64,000 nucleotides of DNA from Nocardia sp. XZ_19_385 (GTDB lineage: Bacteria; Actinomycetota; Actinomycetes; Mycobacteriales; Mycobacteriaceae): NCBI RefSeq assembly GCF_015355755.1, contig NZ_JACVEE010000001.1, positions 434,001 through 498,000 on the forward strand. The letters are read 5' to 3'. Positions within the stretch are counted from its first letter, which is position 1; every line of letters starts with the position of its first letter. Below the pieces are notes generated by a model, which saw only the letters and a program-made list of their open reading frames with translations, ran no database searches and was not told where the DNA came from. Below are positions 47,263 through 56,215 of this stretch, in pieces. The position numbers were made by a program, and so were the translations under genes.

Positions 47263-47838
47263 TCAGCTGTCTCCGTACCGCGCCAGACTTCCGCTGTCGA
47301 GATCGAATCCGAATGGCTCGGGCAGCGTGATCGTATCGCCGAAGGTGCCGCAGAGATTGCCTCGGTACACACCGTCTTCGGGATCTGTGTGCAGCGCCCA
47401 GGTACCGAGCCGAGGGTCGATGACCAGCAGCATCTTGACGCCCGCGACGGCGTACCACCCGTTCTTGTCCGTGATCAGTCGTGCTTTCTCCGACATGGAA
47501 ATCACCTCGACGGCGAGTTCGACATCCGCCGCGTCAGCAAGCCATTCGTCGTCGTCCTCCCAGGATTCGGGCAGGACGATCAGGTCGGGGGTGCAGTAGT
47601 CGTCGTGATCATCGGGGATCGGGATCGACGTGTTCTCGAACGCGGCCAGCCCCTGCGGGATTCGCGGCTCGATCTGCTGCCGAATGCGCCTGATGGTGCC
47701 CGCGTGCACGCCACGCCGGGGCGGTGACATTACGAGGTTCCCGCCCAGAATCTGCACCCGCAGGCCCGTCGCAGACTCGACCTGTTCCGCGACGGCGCGC
47801 AAGTTGCCCGGGCGCGGGTGCATGGCGGGGAGACTCAT
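47263..47838 (-). CDS. Uma2-family (DUF820) nuclease-fold protein 2
   Basis: 191 residues from the ATG at 47838 (GGAGGG upstream). CTPDLIVLPESW has the first Asp and VELAVEVISMSEKARLITDK the E-x-I-S and Lys. KNGWYAVAGVKMLLVIDP completes the fold. It is clearly diverged from neighbour 1, so this is not a recent duplication. Likely nuclease fold; activity unproven. Confidence 0.85.
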   Translation of the reverse strand: MSLPAMHPRPGNLRAVAEQVESATGLRVQILGGNLVMSPPRRGVHAGTIRRIRQQIEPRIPQGLAAFENTSIPIPDDHDDYCTPDLIVLPESWEDDDEWLADAADVELAVEVISMSEKARLITDKNGWYAVAGVKMLLVIDPRLGTWALHTDPEDGVYRGNLCGTFGDTITLPEPFGFDLDSGSLARYGDS

Positions 47839-47905
47839 GGACGATCCCTCCAACCCTTGCGAACGGCTCGAGCCTGAAGCTATCGCAGCAGGTCGTGCGC
47901 GCGTC

Positions 47906-48409
47906 TCAGACCGCCGGGCCGATGATGCGGTGGGCGTTGCCCTTGCCGTCGTCGTACCACTGCTGGACGACGACGCCGTCGATGACTTCGCCGCGGTCTA
48001 CTACCTCTTCGCCGTCGATGACGATGCCGCGGTAGGGCATTTGGGCGCGCAGTTTGCTGACGCGGCGGTCGGCGACGGAGCGGACCAAGGGGCGGACGAG
48101 GAAGCGGGTGGGGGGTAGCAGGAAGAGGAGGCCGATGAGGCCGGTTACCAGGCCGGGGATGAACATGAGGAAGCCGCCGGTAGCGACCAGGGTGGCGTCG
48201 GCGACGGCGGTGCCTGGGGTGATTTCGCCGGCGCGAGCGCGGCGGAATTGTGCGAAGACGCGGCGGCCCTGGGAGCCGATCAGGAGGATGCCGATGGTGG
48301 AGACCACGATGAGCGACAGGATCGCGGGGACGACGCCGAAGAAGTGGCCGACGGCGACGAGGGCGGCGAGCTCGATGACGGCGTAGAGGAAGAAGATCAG
48401 GGCGGGCAT
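47906..48409 (-). CDS. fxsA: FxsA-family membrane protein
   Basis: 167 residues. Three to four hydrophobic helices (about 2-22, 28-46, 75-98) with the FxsA pattern: ALIFFLYAVIELAALVAVG, TIGILLIGSQGRRVFAQFRR and LMFIPGLVTGLIGLLFLLPP. A cytoplasmic C-terminal tail of about 55 residues is charged (GIVIDGEEVVDRGEV). FxsA over-production relieves phage-exclusion stress in E. coli; the normal role is unknown. It lies near lnt as in mycobacteria. Confidence 0.92.
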   Translation of the reverse strand: MPALIFFLYAVIELAALVAVGHFFGVVPAILSLIVVSTIGILLIGSQGRRVFAQFRRARAGEITPGTAVADATLVATGGFLMFIPGLVTGLIGLLFLLPPTRFLVRPLVRSVADRRVSKLRAQMPYRGIVIDGEEVVDRGEVIDGVVVQQWYDDGKGNAHRIIGPAV

Positions 48410-48502
48410 GGCGATCCTTTCGGACGATCTACTGGTATCAACGTCCTGATCGAGGAGAATTCTCCCGGTGGGCCTGGGAAGGCCCTGAGATTTCGAGCAC
48501 GC

Positions 48503-49159
48503 TCAGCCGCCGGGGCGGACCAGGCCCGTTTCGTAGGCCAGCACCACGGCTTGCACGCGGTCGCGGAGGCCGAGTTTGGTGAGCACCCGGCCGACGTGGG
48601 TTTTCACGGTCGCTTCGGACAGGAACAACTGCTCGGCGATCTCGGCGTTGGAGCGACCCGCGGCGATCTGTTCGAGCACTTCGCGTTCGCGAGCGGTGAG
48701 CACATCGAGGACGACCGGGTCGCGCATGCCGCCGGGTTCTTCGGCGATGAGACGGTCCAGCAGGCGCTTGGTCACCTTCGGGGAGACCACCGCGTCACCG
48801 GCGGCGACGCTGCGGATCGCGGAGATCAGATCTTCGGGCGGGGTGTCCTTCAACAGGAAGCCGCTGGCGCCGGCGCGCAACGCACCCAGTGCGTGTTCGT
48901 CGAGGTCGAAGGTGGTCATGACGAGCACCTTGCTGTGGCCCGCTTCGACGATCTGCCCGGTCGCGGTGACACCGTCGACGACCGGCATCCGCACGTCCAT
49001 GAGCACCACGTCGGGCCGCAGTTCCCGGGCGCGCGACACTGCGGCGGCGCCGTTCTCCGCCTCCCCCACCACTTCGAGGTCGGGGTGCGCGCCGAGGACC
49101 ATTTTCAGGCCCATGCGCATCAATTCCTGGTCGTCGACGACGAGAACGGTGATCGGCAC
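48503..49159 (-). CDS. NarL/LuxR-type response regulator
   Basis: 218 residues, GTG start. The receiver domain has the acidic pair in VVDDQELMRMG, the phospho-acceptor Asp in VVLMDVRMPVVDG and Lys in LKDTPPEDL. The LuxR-type HTH follows: LTAREREVLEQIAAGRSNAE, then QLFLSEATVKTHVGRVLTKL. It lies 26 bases from, and downstream of, its kinase on the same strand. The target genes are unknown; the divergent transporter is a candidate. Confidence 0.94.
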   Translation of the reverse strand: MPITVLVVDDQELMRMGLKMVLGAHPDLEVVGEAENGAAAVSRARELRPDVVLMDVRMPVVDGVTATGQIVEAGHSKVLVMTTFDLDEHALGALRAGASGFLLKDTPPEDLISAIRSVAAGDAVVSPKVTKRLLDRLIAEEPGGMRDPVVLDVLTAREREVLEQIAAGRSNAEIAEQLFLSEATVKTHVGRVLTKLGLRDRVQAVVLAYETGLVRPGG

Positions 49160-49185
49160 GGTCTCAATCTATCGGCACAGCAGAG

Positions 49186-50364
49186 CTATTCGGGGTGGCC
49201 GGGGGTGAGCGGGATCGTGGCGTGCACTCGCCACTTGCCGTCGGCGAGCCGGCCGGTCTCCAATGTGCCGCCGAGGACCGCGATGCGTTCGCGCATGCCG
49301 AGCAGCCCGAGCCCGCTGCCTTCGATCGGATGCGCCGGCGGCCCGTGCACCGGCAGGCCCCCGGAGTCGGTGACGTCGACCAGCACGTCGGACTCGCGCC
49401 GCTGCACTCGCACCCAGGCCTTGGGGGTGGCTCCCGCATGCCGCAAGGTGTTGGTCAGCGACTCCTGAATGATCCGGTGCACACCGAGACTGACCTCCGC
49501 CGAGACGCCGTCGAGTTCGCCGGTCAGTTCCAGGTCCACGGCCAAACCGGTGCCGCGCATCATGTCCACCATCGCCGCGATACCCGCGGTGCCGTGTTGC
49601 GGCAACTGGTCCGGGGCATGCTCGGTGCGCAGTAGCGCGACGGTGCGCCGCAGTTCCCGCAGTGCCTCGCGTCCGGTCGCCGAGATGGTCGTCAGTGCCT
49701 GTTCGGCGGTGTCCGGGTCGCGGCGCAGCGCGTACTTCGCGCCGTCGGCTTGCACGATGATGACGCTGACCGCGTGCGCGACGATGTCGTGCAGTTCGCG
49801 GGCGATGCGGGTGCGTTCCCGGGACACCGCCTCGTGGGTGCGGCGTTCCCGGTCGTAGTCGGCGACCGCGAGCCGCGCCGCCACCTCGGTGTCGTACTTG
49901 TGGCGAGCGCCGTTGAACTCGGCGAGGGTCCAGCACAGCGCGTAATACATGACGATTGCCCAGCTCGTGGTCAGCACCGGCTGCCGCAGCAGCACGATCG
50001 ACATCGCGGTGTCGAGGACGAGACCGGCCAGCAGCAGCAGACCTTCGCGGCGGCCGACGTAGGCGACCAGCGTGTAGAGCATGATGCCGAGCGCGATCAG
50101 CGCCGGATGGATTGTCATGTCGTCGAGCAGGTAGCTGAGCACGGTAGTGCCGATGGACAATCCCAGCAGGGTGGCCGCCATCGCCCGGGGGTAGATGCGG
50201 CGCAATGCCACGGGCAACGGCAGCAGGCCGCTCAGTACCAGGTAGACGACCGGATGTTTGCTGTCGTCTACGCCGGCGAGGATGTCGATGACCAGCAGCC
50301 CGAACGCCAGCATGGAGTCGGCGACGACGGGCTTTCCGCGAAGCCACAAGCTGAACTGGCGCAT
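49186..50364 (-). CDS. Histidine kinase, HisKA_3 type
   Basis: 392 residues from the ATG at 50364; no ribosome site is visible, so the mRNA may be leaderless. About six membrane segments in the first 155 residues, then a coiled linker, the phospho-acceptor His in TRIARELHDIVAHAVS, and the HATPase with SLGVHRIIQESLTNTLRHAG and EGSGLGLLGMRERI. It is typical of actinobacterial membrane-sensing kinases paired with NarL-type regulators. The signal is unknown. Confidence 0.93.
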   Translation of the reverse strand: MRQFSLWLRGKPVVADSMLAFGLLVIDILAGVDDSKHPVVYLVLSGLLPLPVALRRIYPRAMAATLLGLSIGTTVLSYLLDDMTIHPALIALGIMLYTLVAYVGRREGLLLLAGLVLDTAMSIVLLRQPVLTTSWAIVMYYALCWTLAEFNGARHKYDTEVAARLAVADYDRERRTHEAVSRERTRIARELHDIVAHAVSVIIVQADGAKYALRRDPDTAEQALTTISATGREALRELRRTVALLRTEHAPDQLPQHGTAGIAAMVDMMRGTGLAVDLELTGELDGVSAEVSLGVHRIIQESLTNTLRHAGATPKAWVRVQRRESDVLVDVTDSGGLPVHGPPAHPIEGSGLGLLGMRERIAVLGGTLETGRLADGKWRVHATIPLTPGHPE

Positions 50365-50468
50365 GGGATTCAGACTATGCGGGTGGTCGGGGCAGGTCGG
50401 TGCACTGTCCCCGTCCGTGTTTTTGTTGTTCGGGGAGGTGGGGGTGTCCAGGGGTTGGAGCAGATGGG

Positions 50469-50486
50469 TCCCGGCGTTCGCCGGGA
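50469..50486. repeat. REP-like palindrome
   Basis: TCCCGGCG-TT-CGCCGGGA is followed by TGACGG. This sequence type is dispersed in many bacterial genomes as a short palindromic element. It lies between divergent genes, so it is not a terminator for either. Confidence 0.5.
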
Positions 50487-50574
50487 TGACGGGGAACGGG
50501 CGCTGTGGATACCCGCGGGGACGCAAACATGGGATGTCTGGTTTTCTTACGGCGTGGATTTGGGAGATTGGTCC

Positions 50575-51321
50575 GTGTTGATCGCGGCGGCGGCCGCCGC
50601 GGGCTGGGTGGATGCGGTGGTCGGTGGCGGCGGATTGATCATCTTGCCGACGTTGCTGTTGGTTGCGCCCGGTATCGCGCCGCAGACCGCGCTCGGCACC
50701 AACAAGATGGCGGCCGTCGCGGGTACCGCCGCCTCGGTGGCGACCTTCGCGCGCAAGGTGCCGATCCAATGGAAGATGATGGTGCCCGCCGCTGTATTGG
50801 CCGCGATCACCGCGGCGGTCGGCGCGGCGGCCGTGTCGCTGATCGACCGCGAGCTGTTCATCCCGATTGTGCTGGTGGTGCTCGTCGGCGTGGCGCTGTT
50901 CGTCACCTTTCGGCCTTCGATCGGGGTCACCCTGGCCACCCATCCCCCGACTCGCCGCAAGGCAATATTGGTTGTCGCGCTCGCGGCCGGGCTGATCGGC
51001 CTCTACGACGGCCTGATCGGGCCCGGCACCGGCACCTTCCTGATCATCACCTTCGCCACCCTGCTCGGCACCGAGTTCGTGCGCGCCGCCGCGATGGCGA
51101 AGGTGATCAACTGCGGGTCCAATGTGGGTGCGCTGATCTATTTCGGGTTCACCGGCCACATCCTGGTCGCCCTGGGCGCGGCCATGGCGGTCGCCAATAT
51201 CGCGGGCGCGGTGCTCGGCTCGCACATGGCTCTGCGCAACGGCGCGAAATTCGTGCGCGTCGTCCTGCTGGTGGTCGTCGTCGCGATGGTGGCGCGGCTG
51301 GGCTGGCAGCAGTTCAGCTGA
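50575..51321 (+). CDS. TSUP-family transporter (TauE/SafE type)
   Basis: 248 residues from the GTG at 50575 with GGGAG eight bases upstream; longer starts exist but lack a site. About eight membrane helices. The family repeat is visible as AAAAAAGWVDAVVGGGGLI near the start and LAAGLIGLYDGLIGPGTGTF in the second half. TSUP proteins move sulfite, sulfonates or other organic anions; the substrate is unknown. Divergent from the two-component pair. Confidence 0.9.
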   Translation: MLIAAAAAAGWVDAVVGGGGLIILPTLLLVAPGIAPQTALGTNKMAAVAGTAASVATFARKVPIQWKMMVPAAVLAAITAAVGAAAVSLIDRELFIPIVLVVLVGVALFVTFRPSIGVTLATHPPTRRKAILVVALAAGLIGLYDGLIGPGTGTFLIITFATLLGTEFVRAAAMAKVINCGSNVGALIYFGFTGHILVALGAAMAVANIAGAVLGSHMALRNGAKFVRVVLLVVVVAMVARLGWQQFS

Positions 51322-51334
51322 GCCGCTGGTTGTT

Positions 51335-52003
51335 TCAGCCGACCGGTTCCGGCGCCTTGGTCGAGGCGAGCCACGGCTGTAACACCTGCGAGGTGGTCTC
51401 GTGGATCCGCCGGTGCAGACGTTCGCCGTCTTCGGGGCCCGAATTCGGTTGCTGGAACAGCACTGTCAGCGCGCCCGAGACCGCACCCACGACCGCACCG
51501 ACCAGGGCGGCGGCGCCGACCTCGTCGAGCTCCTCGGGGAACGCGGCGTGCAGCTGCCGGCCGATCTCACGCTGCGCCACCAGCTGTGCGTGCGCGGCGC
51601 GCCCGCTCACCGCGGGCACGGTCCGCGAAACCTGAGCGCGGACAGCGGCGATGCGGGCGTTGAGATCGTCGACGAGGTGCTCACCGGGGTTGTCGCCCGC
51701 CGCACGCAACGCGCGCAGCAGCACCTCGACGGGCCGTTCCCCGGGATGGCGGGAGCCGATGGCGGCGACCGCGGCCCGGACCCGCTCGTCGGGTTCGGGG
51801 AAGAGTAGCTCTTCCTTGCTGGCGAAGTAGTTGAAGAAGGTCCGGGTGCCGACCTCGGCGGCGGCAGCGACGTCGGCCACCGTCGTCTCCTCGTAACCTC
51901 TCTCCTCGAAAAGCTCGATAGCAGCTTCGAGGAGAGCGCGGCGGGTACGTTCCCGTTTACGGTCGCGGAGGGCGGATGGTGGCACGCGGGCACAGTACGG
52001 CAT
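51335..52003 (-). CDS. TetR-family regulator
   Basis: 222 residues. N-terminal HTH: RERTRRALLEAAIELFEERG, then VADVAAAAEVGTRTFFNYFASKEEL. The C-terminal domain is Ala-rich and helical (TetR_C_17-like). It converges on the transporter with a 13-base gap and is divergent from tldD. No clear palindrome was found in the 108-base divergent region, apart from a short GGAC-AATTC-GTCC. The target is therefore uncertain. Confidence 0.9.
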   Translation of the reverse strand: MPYCARVPPSALRDRKRERTRRALLEAAIELFEERGYEETTVADVAAAAEVGTRTFFNYFASKEELLFPEPDERVRAAVAAIGSRHPGERPVEVLLRALRAAGDNPGEHLVDDLNARIAAVRAQVSRTVPAVSGRAAHAQLVAQREIGRQLHAAFPEELDEVGAAALVGAVVGAVSGALTVLFQQPNSGPEDGERLHRRIHETTSQVLQPWLASTKAPEPVG

Positions 52004-52111
52004 ATGGCGCGGCAGGCGGTGTAACCACGGGTTTCCCGCGCGCCGCCCGATCTTGAAGGGCCGGTCCTGTAGTCGCTCAGGACAATTCGTCCGGGGTGTA
52101 GCGTAGCTGGA

Positions 52112-53629
52112 GTGCCTTCCGGAGTAGACGCCGAATTTCTTGCGCTACCGCTGTCGACGCTCGCCGACGCCGCGCTGTCCACCGCGCGGGTGCTCGGCGC
52201 CCAGCATGCCGATCTGCGGGTGCACCGTCTCGTGACGCAATCCATCCGAATACGGGACGGCCGCGTAGAGGCGATCAGCAACGCCACCGATGTCGGGCTC
52301 GCGGTCCGGGTGATCGTCGACGGAACTTGGGGTTTCGCCTCGGCCGCCGCCCTCACCTCGGACACCGCCGCCGAGGTCGCGCAGCGGGCGATCACCGTCG
52401 CGAAGACCTTGCGCGCGCTCAACCGGGAAAAGGTCGAGCTCGCCGACGAGCCCCGCTACGACAACGCGCAGTGGGCCTCGCCCTACGCGCTGGACCCGTT
52501 CGCGATCCCGACCGCCGACAAAGTCGATGTGCTGCAGGACTATTCGTCCCGCCTGTCCGCCGCCGACGGCGTCGATCACGTGACCGCCTCGGTGCTGCAG
52601 GTCAAGGAACAGACCTTCTACGCCGACACCGCCGGATCCTCGATCACCCAGCAGCGGGTGCGTTTGCATCCGGTGCTGGAGGCGATCACCGTCGATTCCG
52701 CATCGGGCGTCTTCGAATCCATGCGCACCCTGGCCGCCCCGGCCGGGCGCGGCTGGGAGTACGTCACCGGCGCCGACGGAATCTGGGACTGGGACGGCGA
52801 ACTCGCGCAGATCCCGGCCTGGCTGGCGGAGAAGGTGAAGGCGCCCAGCGTCACCGCGGGTCCCACCGATCTCGTCATCGATCCGACCAACCTGTGGCTG
52901 ACCATCCACGAATCCATCGGCCACGCCACGGAATACGACCGCGCCATCGGCTACGAATCCGCCTACGCCGGAACCTCGTTCGCCACCCCCGACAAGCTCG
53001 GGACGCTGAAATACGGCACCCCGATCATGCATGTCACCGGCGACCGCACCCAGACCCACGGCCTGGCCACCGTCGGCTACGACGACGAGGGCGTGGCCGG
53101 GCAGCGCTGGGATCTGGTGCGCGACGGCATCCTCGTCGGCTACCAGCTGGACCGGGTGTTCGCCCCGCGCCTGGGCCTGGACCGCTCCAACGGCTGCTCC
53201 TACGCCGACTCGGCGCACCACGTGCCGATCCAGCGCATGGCCAATGTGTCGCTGCAACCGGATCCGGAACGTGACACCAGCACCGCGGAACTGATCTCGC
53301 GGGTCGAGGACGGCATCTACATCGTCGGCGACAAGTCCTGGTCGATCGATATGCAGCGCTACAACTTCCAGTTCACCGGGCAGCGGTTCTTCCGGATCCG
53401 CGACGGCAAGCTGGACGGTCAGCTGCGCGATGTCGCCTACCAGGCCACCACCACCGACTTCTGGGGTTCCATGGAAGCGCTCGGTGGACCCTCCACCTGG
53501 CAGCTGGGCGGCGCGTTCAATTGCGGCAAGGCCCAGCCCGGTCAGGTGGCGGCGGTGAGCCACGGCTGCCCGTCGGTCCTGGTGCGCGGCGTCAATATTC
53601 TCAACACCCGAAACGAGGCGGGATCGTGA
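52112..53629 (+). CDS. tldD: Metalloprotease TldD
   Basis: 505 residues, GTG start. The zinc motif HExxxH is intact in LTIHESIGHATEYDRA, and the C-terminal half carries SNGCSYADSAHHVPIQRM and GTFNCGKAQPG-like segments of the family. TldD pairs with TldE/PmbA to degrade unfolded peptides and mature microcin or CcdA-type substrates in E. coli. It is followed by a 26-residue reading frame and pmbA with overlapping stops and starts, so they are co-translated. Confidence 0.95.
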   Translation: MPSGVDAEFLALPLSTLADAALSTARVLGAQHADLRVHRLVTQSIRIRDGRVEAISNATDVGLAVRVIVDGTWGFASAAALTSDTAAEVAQRAITVAKTLRALNREKVELADEPRYDNAQWASPYALDPFAIPTADKVDVLQDYSSRLSAADGVDHVTASVLQVKEQTFYADTAGSSITQQRVRLHPVLEAITVDSASGVFESMRTLAAPAGRGWEYVTGADGIWDWDGELAQIPAWLAEKVKAPSVTAGPTDLVIDPTNLWLTIHESIGHATEYDRAIGYESAYAGTSFATPDKLGTLKYGTPIMHVTGDRTQTHGLATVGYDDEGVAGQRWDLVRDGILVGYQLDRVFAPRLGLDRSNGCSYADSAHHVPIQRMANVSLQPDPERDTSTAELISRVEDGIYIVGDKSWSIDMQRYNFQFTGQRFFRIRDGKLDGQLRDVAYQATTTDFWGSMEALGGPSTWQLGGAFNCGKAQPGQVAAVSHGCPSVLVRGVNILNTRNEAGS

Positions 53630-53706
53630 GCGAGCGCAGCGAGGGAACCGAAAACACAGCACTGCCAGTCAGTGCGGAACCGAGCGTCAGCGAGGTGCAG
53701 CAGTGA
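53626..53706 (+). CDS. 26-residue reading frame linking tldD and tldE
   Basis: GTG at 53626 overlaps the TGA of tldD (GTGA), and its TGA at 53704 overlaps the GTG of pmbA (GTGA). The peptide begins VSERSEGTENTALPV and ends SEVQQ. The first bases, GTGAGCGAGCGCAGCGAG, are of a kind I recall recurring in nocardial genomes. It may simply couple translation of the two protease genes, or be a real short peptide. Confidence 0.4.
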   Translation: MSERSEGTENTALPVSAEPSVSEVQQ

Positions 53707-55115
53707 CTGCCACAACGGTTTTGGCCGCTCCCGAAGTAGTCGAGCAGGCACTACGCCTGTCGCAGGCCGACGAGGCCATCGTCATCGTCACCGACGCGCA
53801 CGAAGCGTCGCTGCGGTGGGCCGGGAATTCCATGACCACCAACGGATCCTCGGTGTCACGCGCCTGGGCGGTGGTGTCGATCTTCCGCGACGGGCCGAAC
53901 AGCGCCCGCGTCGGCAGCATCAGCTCCACCAGCGTGAACGCCGACGAGGTCGAGGCCGTGGTGCGCGCCAGCGAAGCGGCGGCCCGCACGGCGGAGCCCG
54001 CGAAAGACGCCATGCCGCTGCTGGATCCGGATTCGCTCGATCCGGACAGTCTGGACTGGGACCTGCCGTGGGACGGTTCGCCGCTCACGACCGACATCAC
54101 CGTTTTCCAAGACGTGGCCCGCGATCTCGCGACCGGTTTCGACGGCACCGACAAGCTCTACGGTTTCGCCCACCATCAGGCGCAGTCCACCTGGCTGGGC
54201 ACCTCGGCAGGGATCCGCCGGCGCTGGATCCAGCCGACCGGATCGATCGAGATCAACGGAAAACGCGGCGAGGGTGCGGATCTGGCGAGCGCCTGGGTCG
54301 GCGCCGGCACCCAGGATTTCTCCGATGTGGATGTCCCCGGCCTGCTGACCGAACTGTCCCGCCGTTTGGATTGGTCCAAGCGCCGCGTCGATCTGCCCGC
54401 CGGTCGCTACGAAACCCTGCTGCCGCCGTCGGCGGTCGCCGACCTGATGATCTACATGAACTGGTCGATGGAGGGCCGCGGCGCGCACGAGGGCCACACC
54501 GCCTTCTCCCGGCCGGGCGGCACTCGAATCGGTGAGCGGCTCACCGATATTCCGCTCACCCTCTACTCCGATCCCGCGGCCGCCGGACTGGAGTACATCC
54601 CGTTCGTCGCCACTTCCGCGTCCTCGGAGTCGGTGTCGGTCTTCGACAACGGCTTGACCGCACAGCGCGTCGACTGGCTGCGTGAGGGCGTCATCCAATC
54701 GCTGGTGTATCCGCGCGCGACCGCCGCCGAATTCGGCGCTGCCGTCACGATTCCCGGCGAGAACCTGCTCATGTCCGGCGGGGCGGACACCTCCCTGGAG
54801 GACATGATCGCCCGCACCGAACGCGGTCTGCTGCTGACCTGCCTGTGGTACATCCGCGAGGTCGACCCGGCCACGCTGCTGCTGACCGGCCTCACCCGGG
54901 ACGGCGTCTATCTGATCGAGAACGGCGAGGTCACCGCCGCGGTGAACAACTTCCGGTTCAACGAGAGCCCGCTGGACCTACTGCGCCGGGTCAGCGAGGC
55001 GGGCCGCACCCAGGTCACGCTGCCTCGCGAGTGGAAGGATTGGTTCACCCGAACGGCGATGCCGCCGTTGCGGATTCCCGACTTCCACATGTCCTCGGTC
55101 AGCCAGGCGACCTAG
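53703..55115 (+). CDS. pmbA: TldE/PmbA partner of TldD
   Basis: 470 residues. Inactive-partner fold: no HExxxH, as normal for TldE. Conserved segments are WSMEGRGAHEGHTAFSRPGG, SVSVFDNGLTAQRVDWLREG and EVTAAVNNFRFNESPLDLL. Forms a heterodimer with TldD in which TldD supplies the metal. A DPDSLDPDSLDWDL repeat near residue 110 is a small in-frame duplication in a loop. Followed by a convergent DUF4333 gene. Confidence 0.94.
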   Translation: MTATTVLAAPEVVEQALRLSQADEAIVIVTDAHEASLRWAGNSMTTNGSSVSRAWAVVSIFRDGPNSARVGSISSTSVNADEVEAVVRASEAAARTAEPAKDAMPLLDPDSLDPDSLDWDLPWDGSPLTTDITVFQDVARDLATGFDGTDKLYGFAHHQAQSTWLGTSAGIRRRWIQPTGSIEINGKRGEGADLASAWVGAGTQDFSDVDVPGLLTELSRRLDWSKRRVDLPAGRYETLLPPSAVADLMIYMNWSMEGRGAHEGHTAFSRPGGTRIGERLTDIPLTLYSDPAAAGLEYIPFVATSASSESVSVFDNGLTAQRVDWLREGVIQSLVYPRATAAEFGAAVTIPGENLLMSGGADTSLEDMIARTERGLLLTCLWYIREVDPATLLLTGLTRDGVYLIENGEVTAAVNNFRFNESPLDLLRRVSEAGRTQVTLPREWKDWFTRTAMPPLRIPDFHMSSVSQAT

Positions 55116-55120
55116 GAGTT

Positions 55121-55639
55121 TCAGTGCGGGCGTGACACCTCGTAGGTGCCGTCGTGGTCGGTGACAGTGACCGCGACGGTCTTCTTCAAGCCGTCGATCT
55201 TGACGCTGCATTCGTAGCTGCTACCCACGACCACGGGCAGTTCCGCGGGGCATTTGACGTCTTTGACCGCGGCGATGCCGTAGGAATCACCCAGCACCTC
55301 GGCGATGCCTTGCTGCACGGCGACCGGGTCGAGATTGTCCGGCACGGCAGCGGCGGCCTTGGCCACCGGGGTGGTCGGCAGCGCGCCGATCGGGGCGACC
55401 GCGGCCGGCGCCTGGATGGCGGCGGTGGGCGTGGGTTTCGGTGCGGGCGTGTCGTTTTCGCGGATATTGACCACGACGAGTCCGGCGATGACACCGGCGA
55501 CGGCGATCGCGACGGCGGCGATCACTCCGGCGATGATGACGGGAACCCAGCCGTTGTGGTCGGGTCCGTGCTCGGGCTCTTCGGGTTGGGCGATCGGGTA
55601 CGGGCGAGAGGCGTTCGGCCGTCTGGTCGGTGCAGTCAT
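55121..55639 (-). CDS. DUF4333 membrane-anchored protein
   Basis: 172 residues from the ATG at 55639 (GGAGGG upstream). The Pro-rich cytoplasmic N-terminus is followed by one helix (VPVIIAGVIAAVAIAVAGVI, about 33-55), an Ala/Pro linker and the DUF4333 domain (about 105-172). CPAELPVVVGSSYECSV holds the family cysteine pair. It is extracytoplasmic and of unknown function. Confidence 0.88.
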   Translation of the reverse strand: MTAPTRRPNASRPYPIAQPEEPEHGPDHNGWVPVIIAGVIAAVAIAVAGVIAGLVVVNIRENDTPAPKPTPTAAIQAPAAVAPIGALPTTPVAKAAAAVPDNLDPVAVQQGIAEVLGDSYGIAAVKDVKCPAELPVVVGSSYECSVKIDGLKKTVAVTVTDHDGTYEVSRPH

Positions 55640-55796
55640 ACAGTCCCTCCCTCTACTGGGGCAGAGTCGAAACAAGGTGTTCGGCTGTGGACCACCCCCG
55701 TGCCAGAGGGAGGATAGCCGAGCGCGTGCGGGCGCGCCGCGAGTCGTGCCGATTCGACCGGCCCGACATGCCGGGCCCGCGCCGATCGGCGAGTGA

Positions 55797-56180
55797 TCAA
55801 GGGGCGGGGGTGATCTCGAGGCCGATCGTGGCCGCTTTTCCGCGGCGCAGGTTGCTCCCCAGAATGACGAGCGGGCCAAGAATGAAGTACTTCTTTTTCA
55901 ACAACTTGCGCACCCGTTCGGTGCCCGCCGCGTCCAGCACCCGCCCGGTGCCTTCGACGACTTCGCCGTGCGGTTTGCCACTGGGGTTGCACGGCTGCAG
56001 GGTGACGGCGGGATTGCGGCGCAGTCGCTTCACCTTCCAGCTGTCGGTGACCGTCCAGATGTAGAGCTTGCCCTCGGACTCCACGGCCCAGACCGCGGTG
56101 CCGACCGGGGTGCCGTCCTTGCGGAAGGTGGTCAGCAATACGTAGTCGGCCTTGCCGACGGCCCCGAGGGTGTTGGTCAT
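55797..56180 (-). CDS. PPOX-class F420/FMN-dependent oxidoreductase
   Basis: 127 residues of the split-barrel fold: YVLLTTFRKDGTPVGTAVWA, LYIWTVTDSWKVKRLRRNP and VTLQPCNPSGKPHGEVVEG. Family members bind F420 or FMN and act on varied small molecules. Its size fits a single-domain member. Substrate unknown. Confidence 0.9.
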   Translation of the reverse strand: MTNTLGAVGKADYVLLTTFRKDGTPVGTAVWAVESEGKLYIWTVTDSWKVKRLRRNPAVTLQPCNPSGKPHGEVVEGTGRVLDAAGTERVRKLLKKKYFILGPLVILGSNLRRGKAATIGLEITPAP

Positions 56181-56215
56181 GCGGGTCAGCCTACTGGGCG
56201 CTGGATCTTGTTGCC

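Noticed and set aside
49750..50574. Long upstream extension of the TSUP transporter frame
   Set aside because: It overlaps the histidine kinase on the other strand and has no membrane or domain signal; the GTG at 50575 has a ribosome site.
52145..53662. 505-residue minus-strand frame opposite tldD
   Set aside because: Antisense shadow of a gene with all TldD motifs intact.
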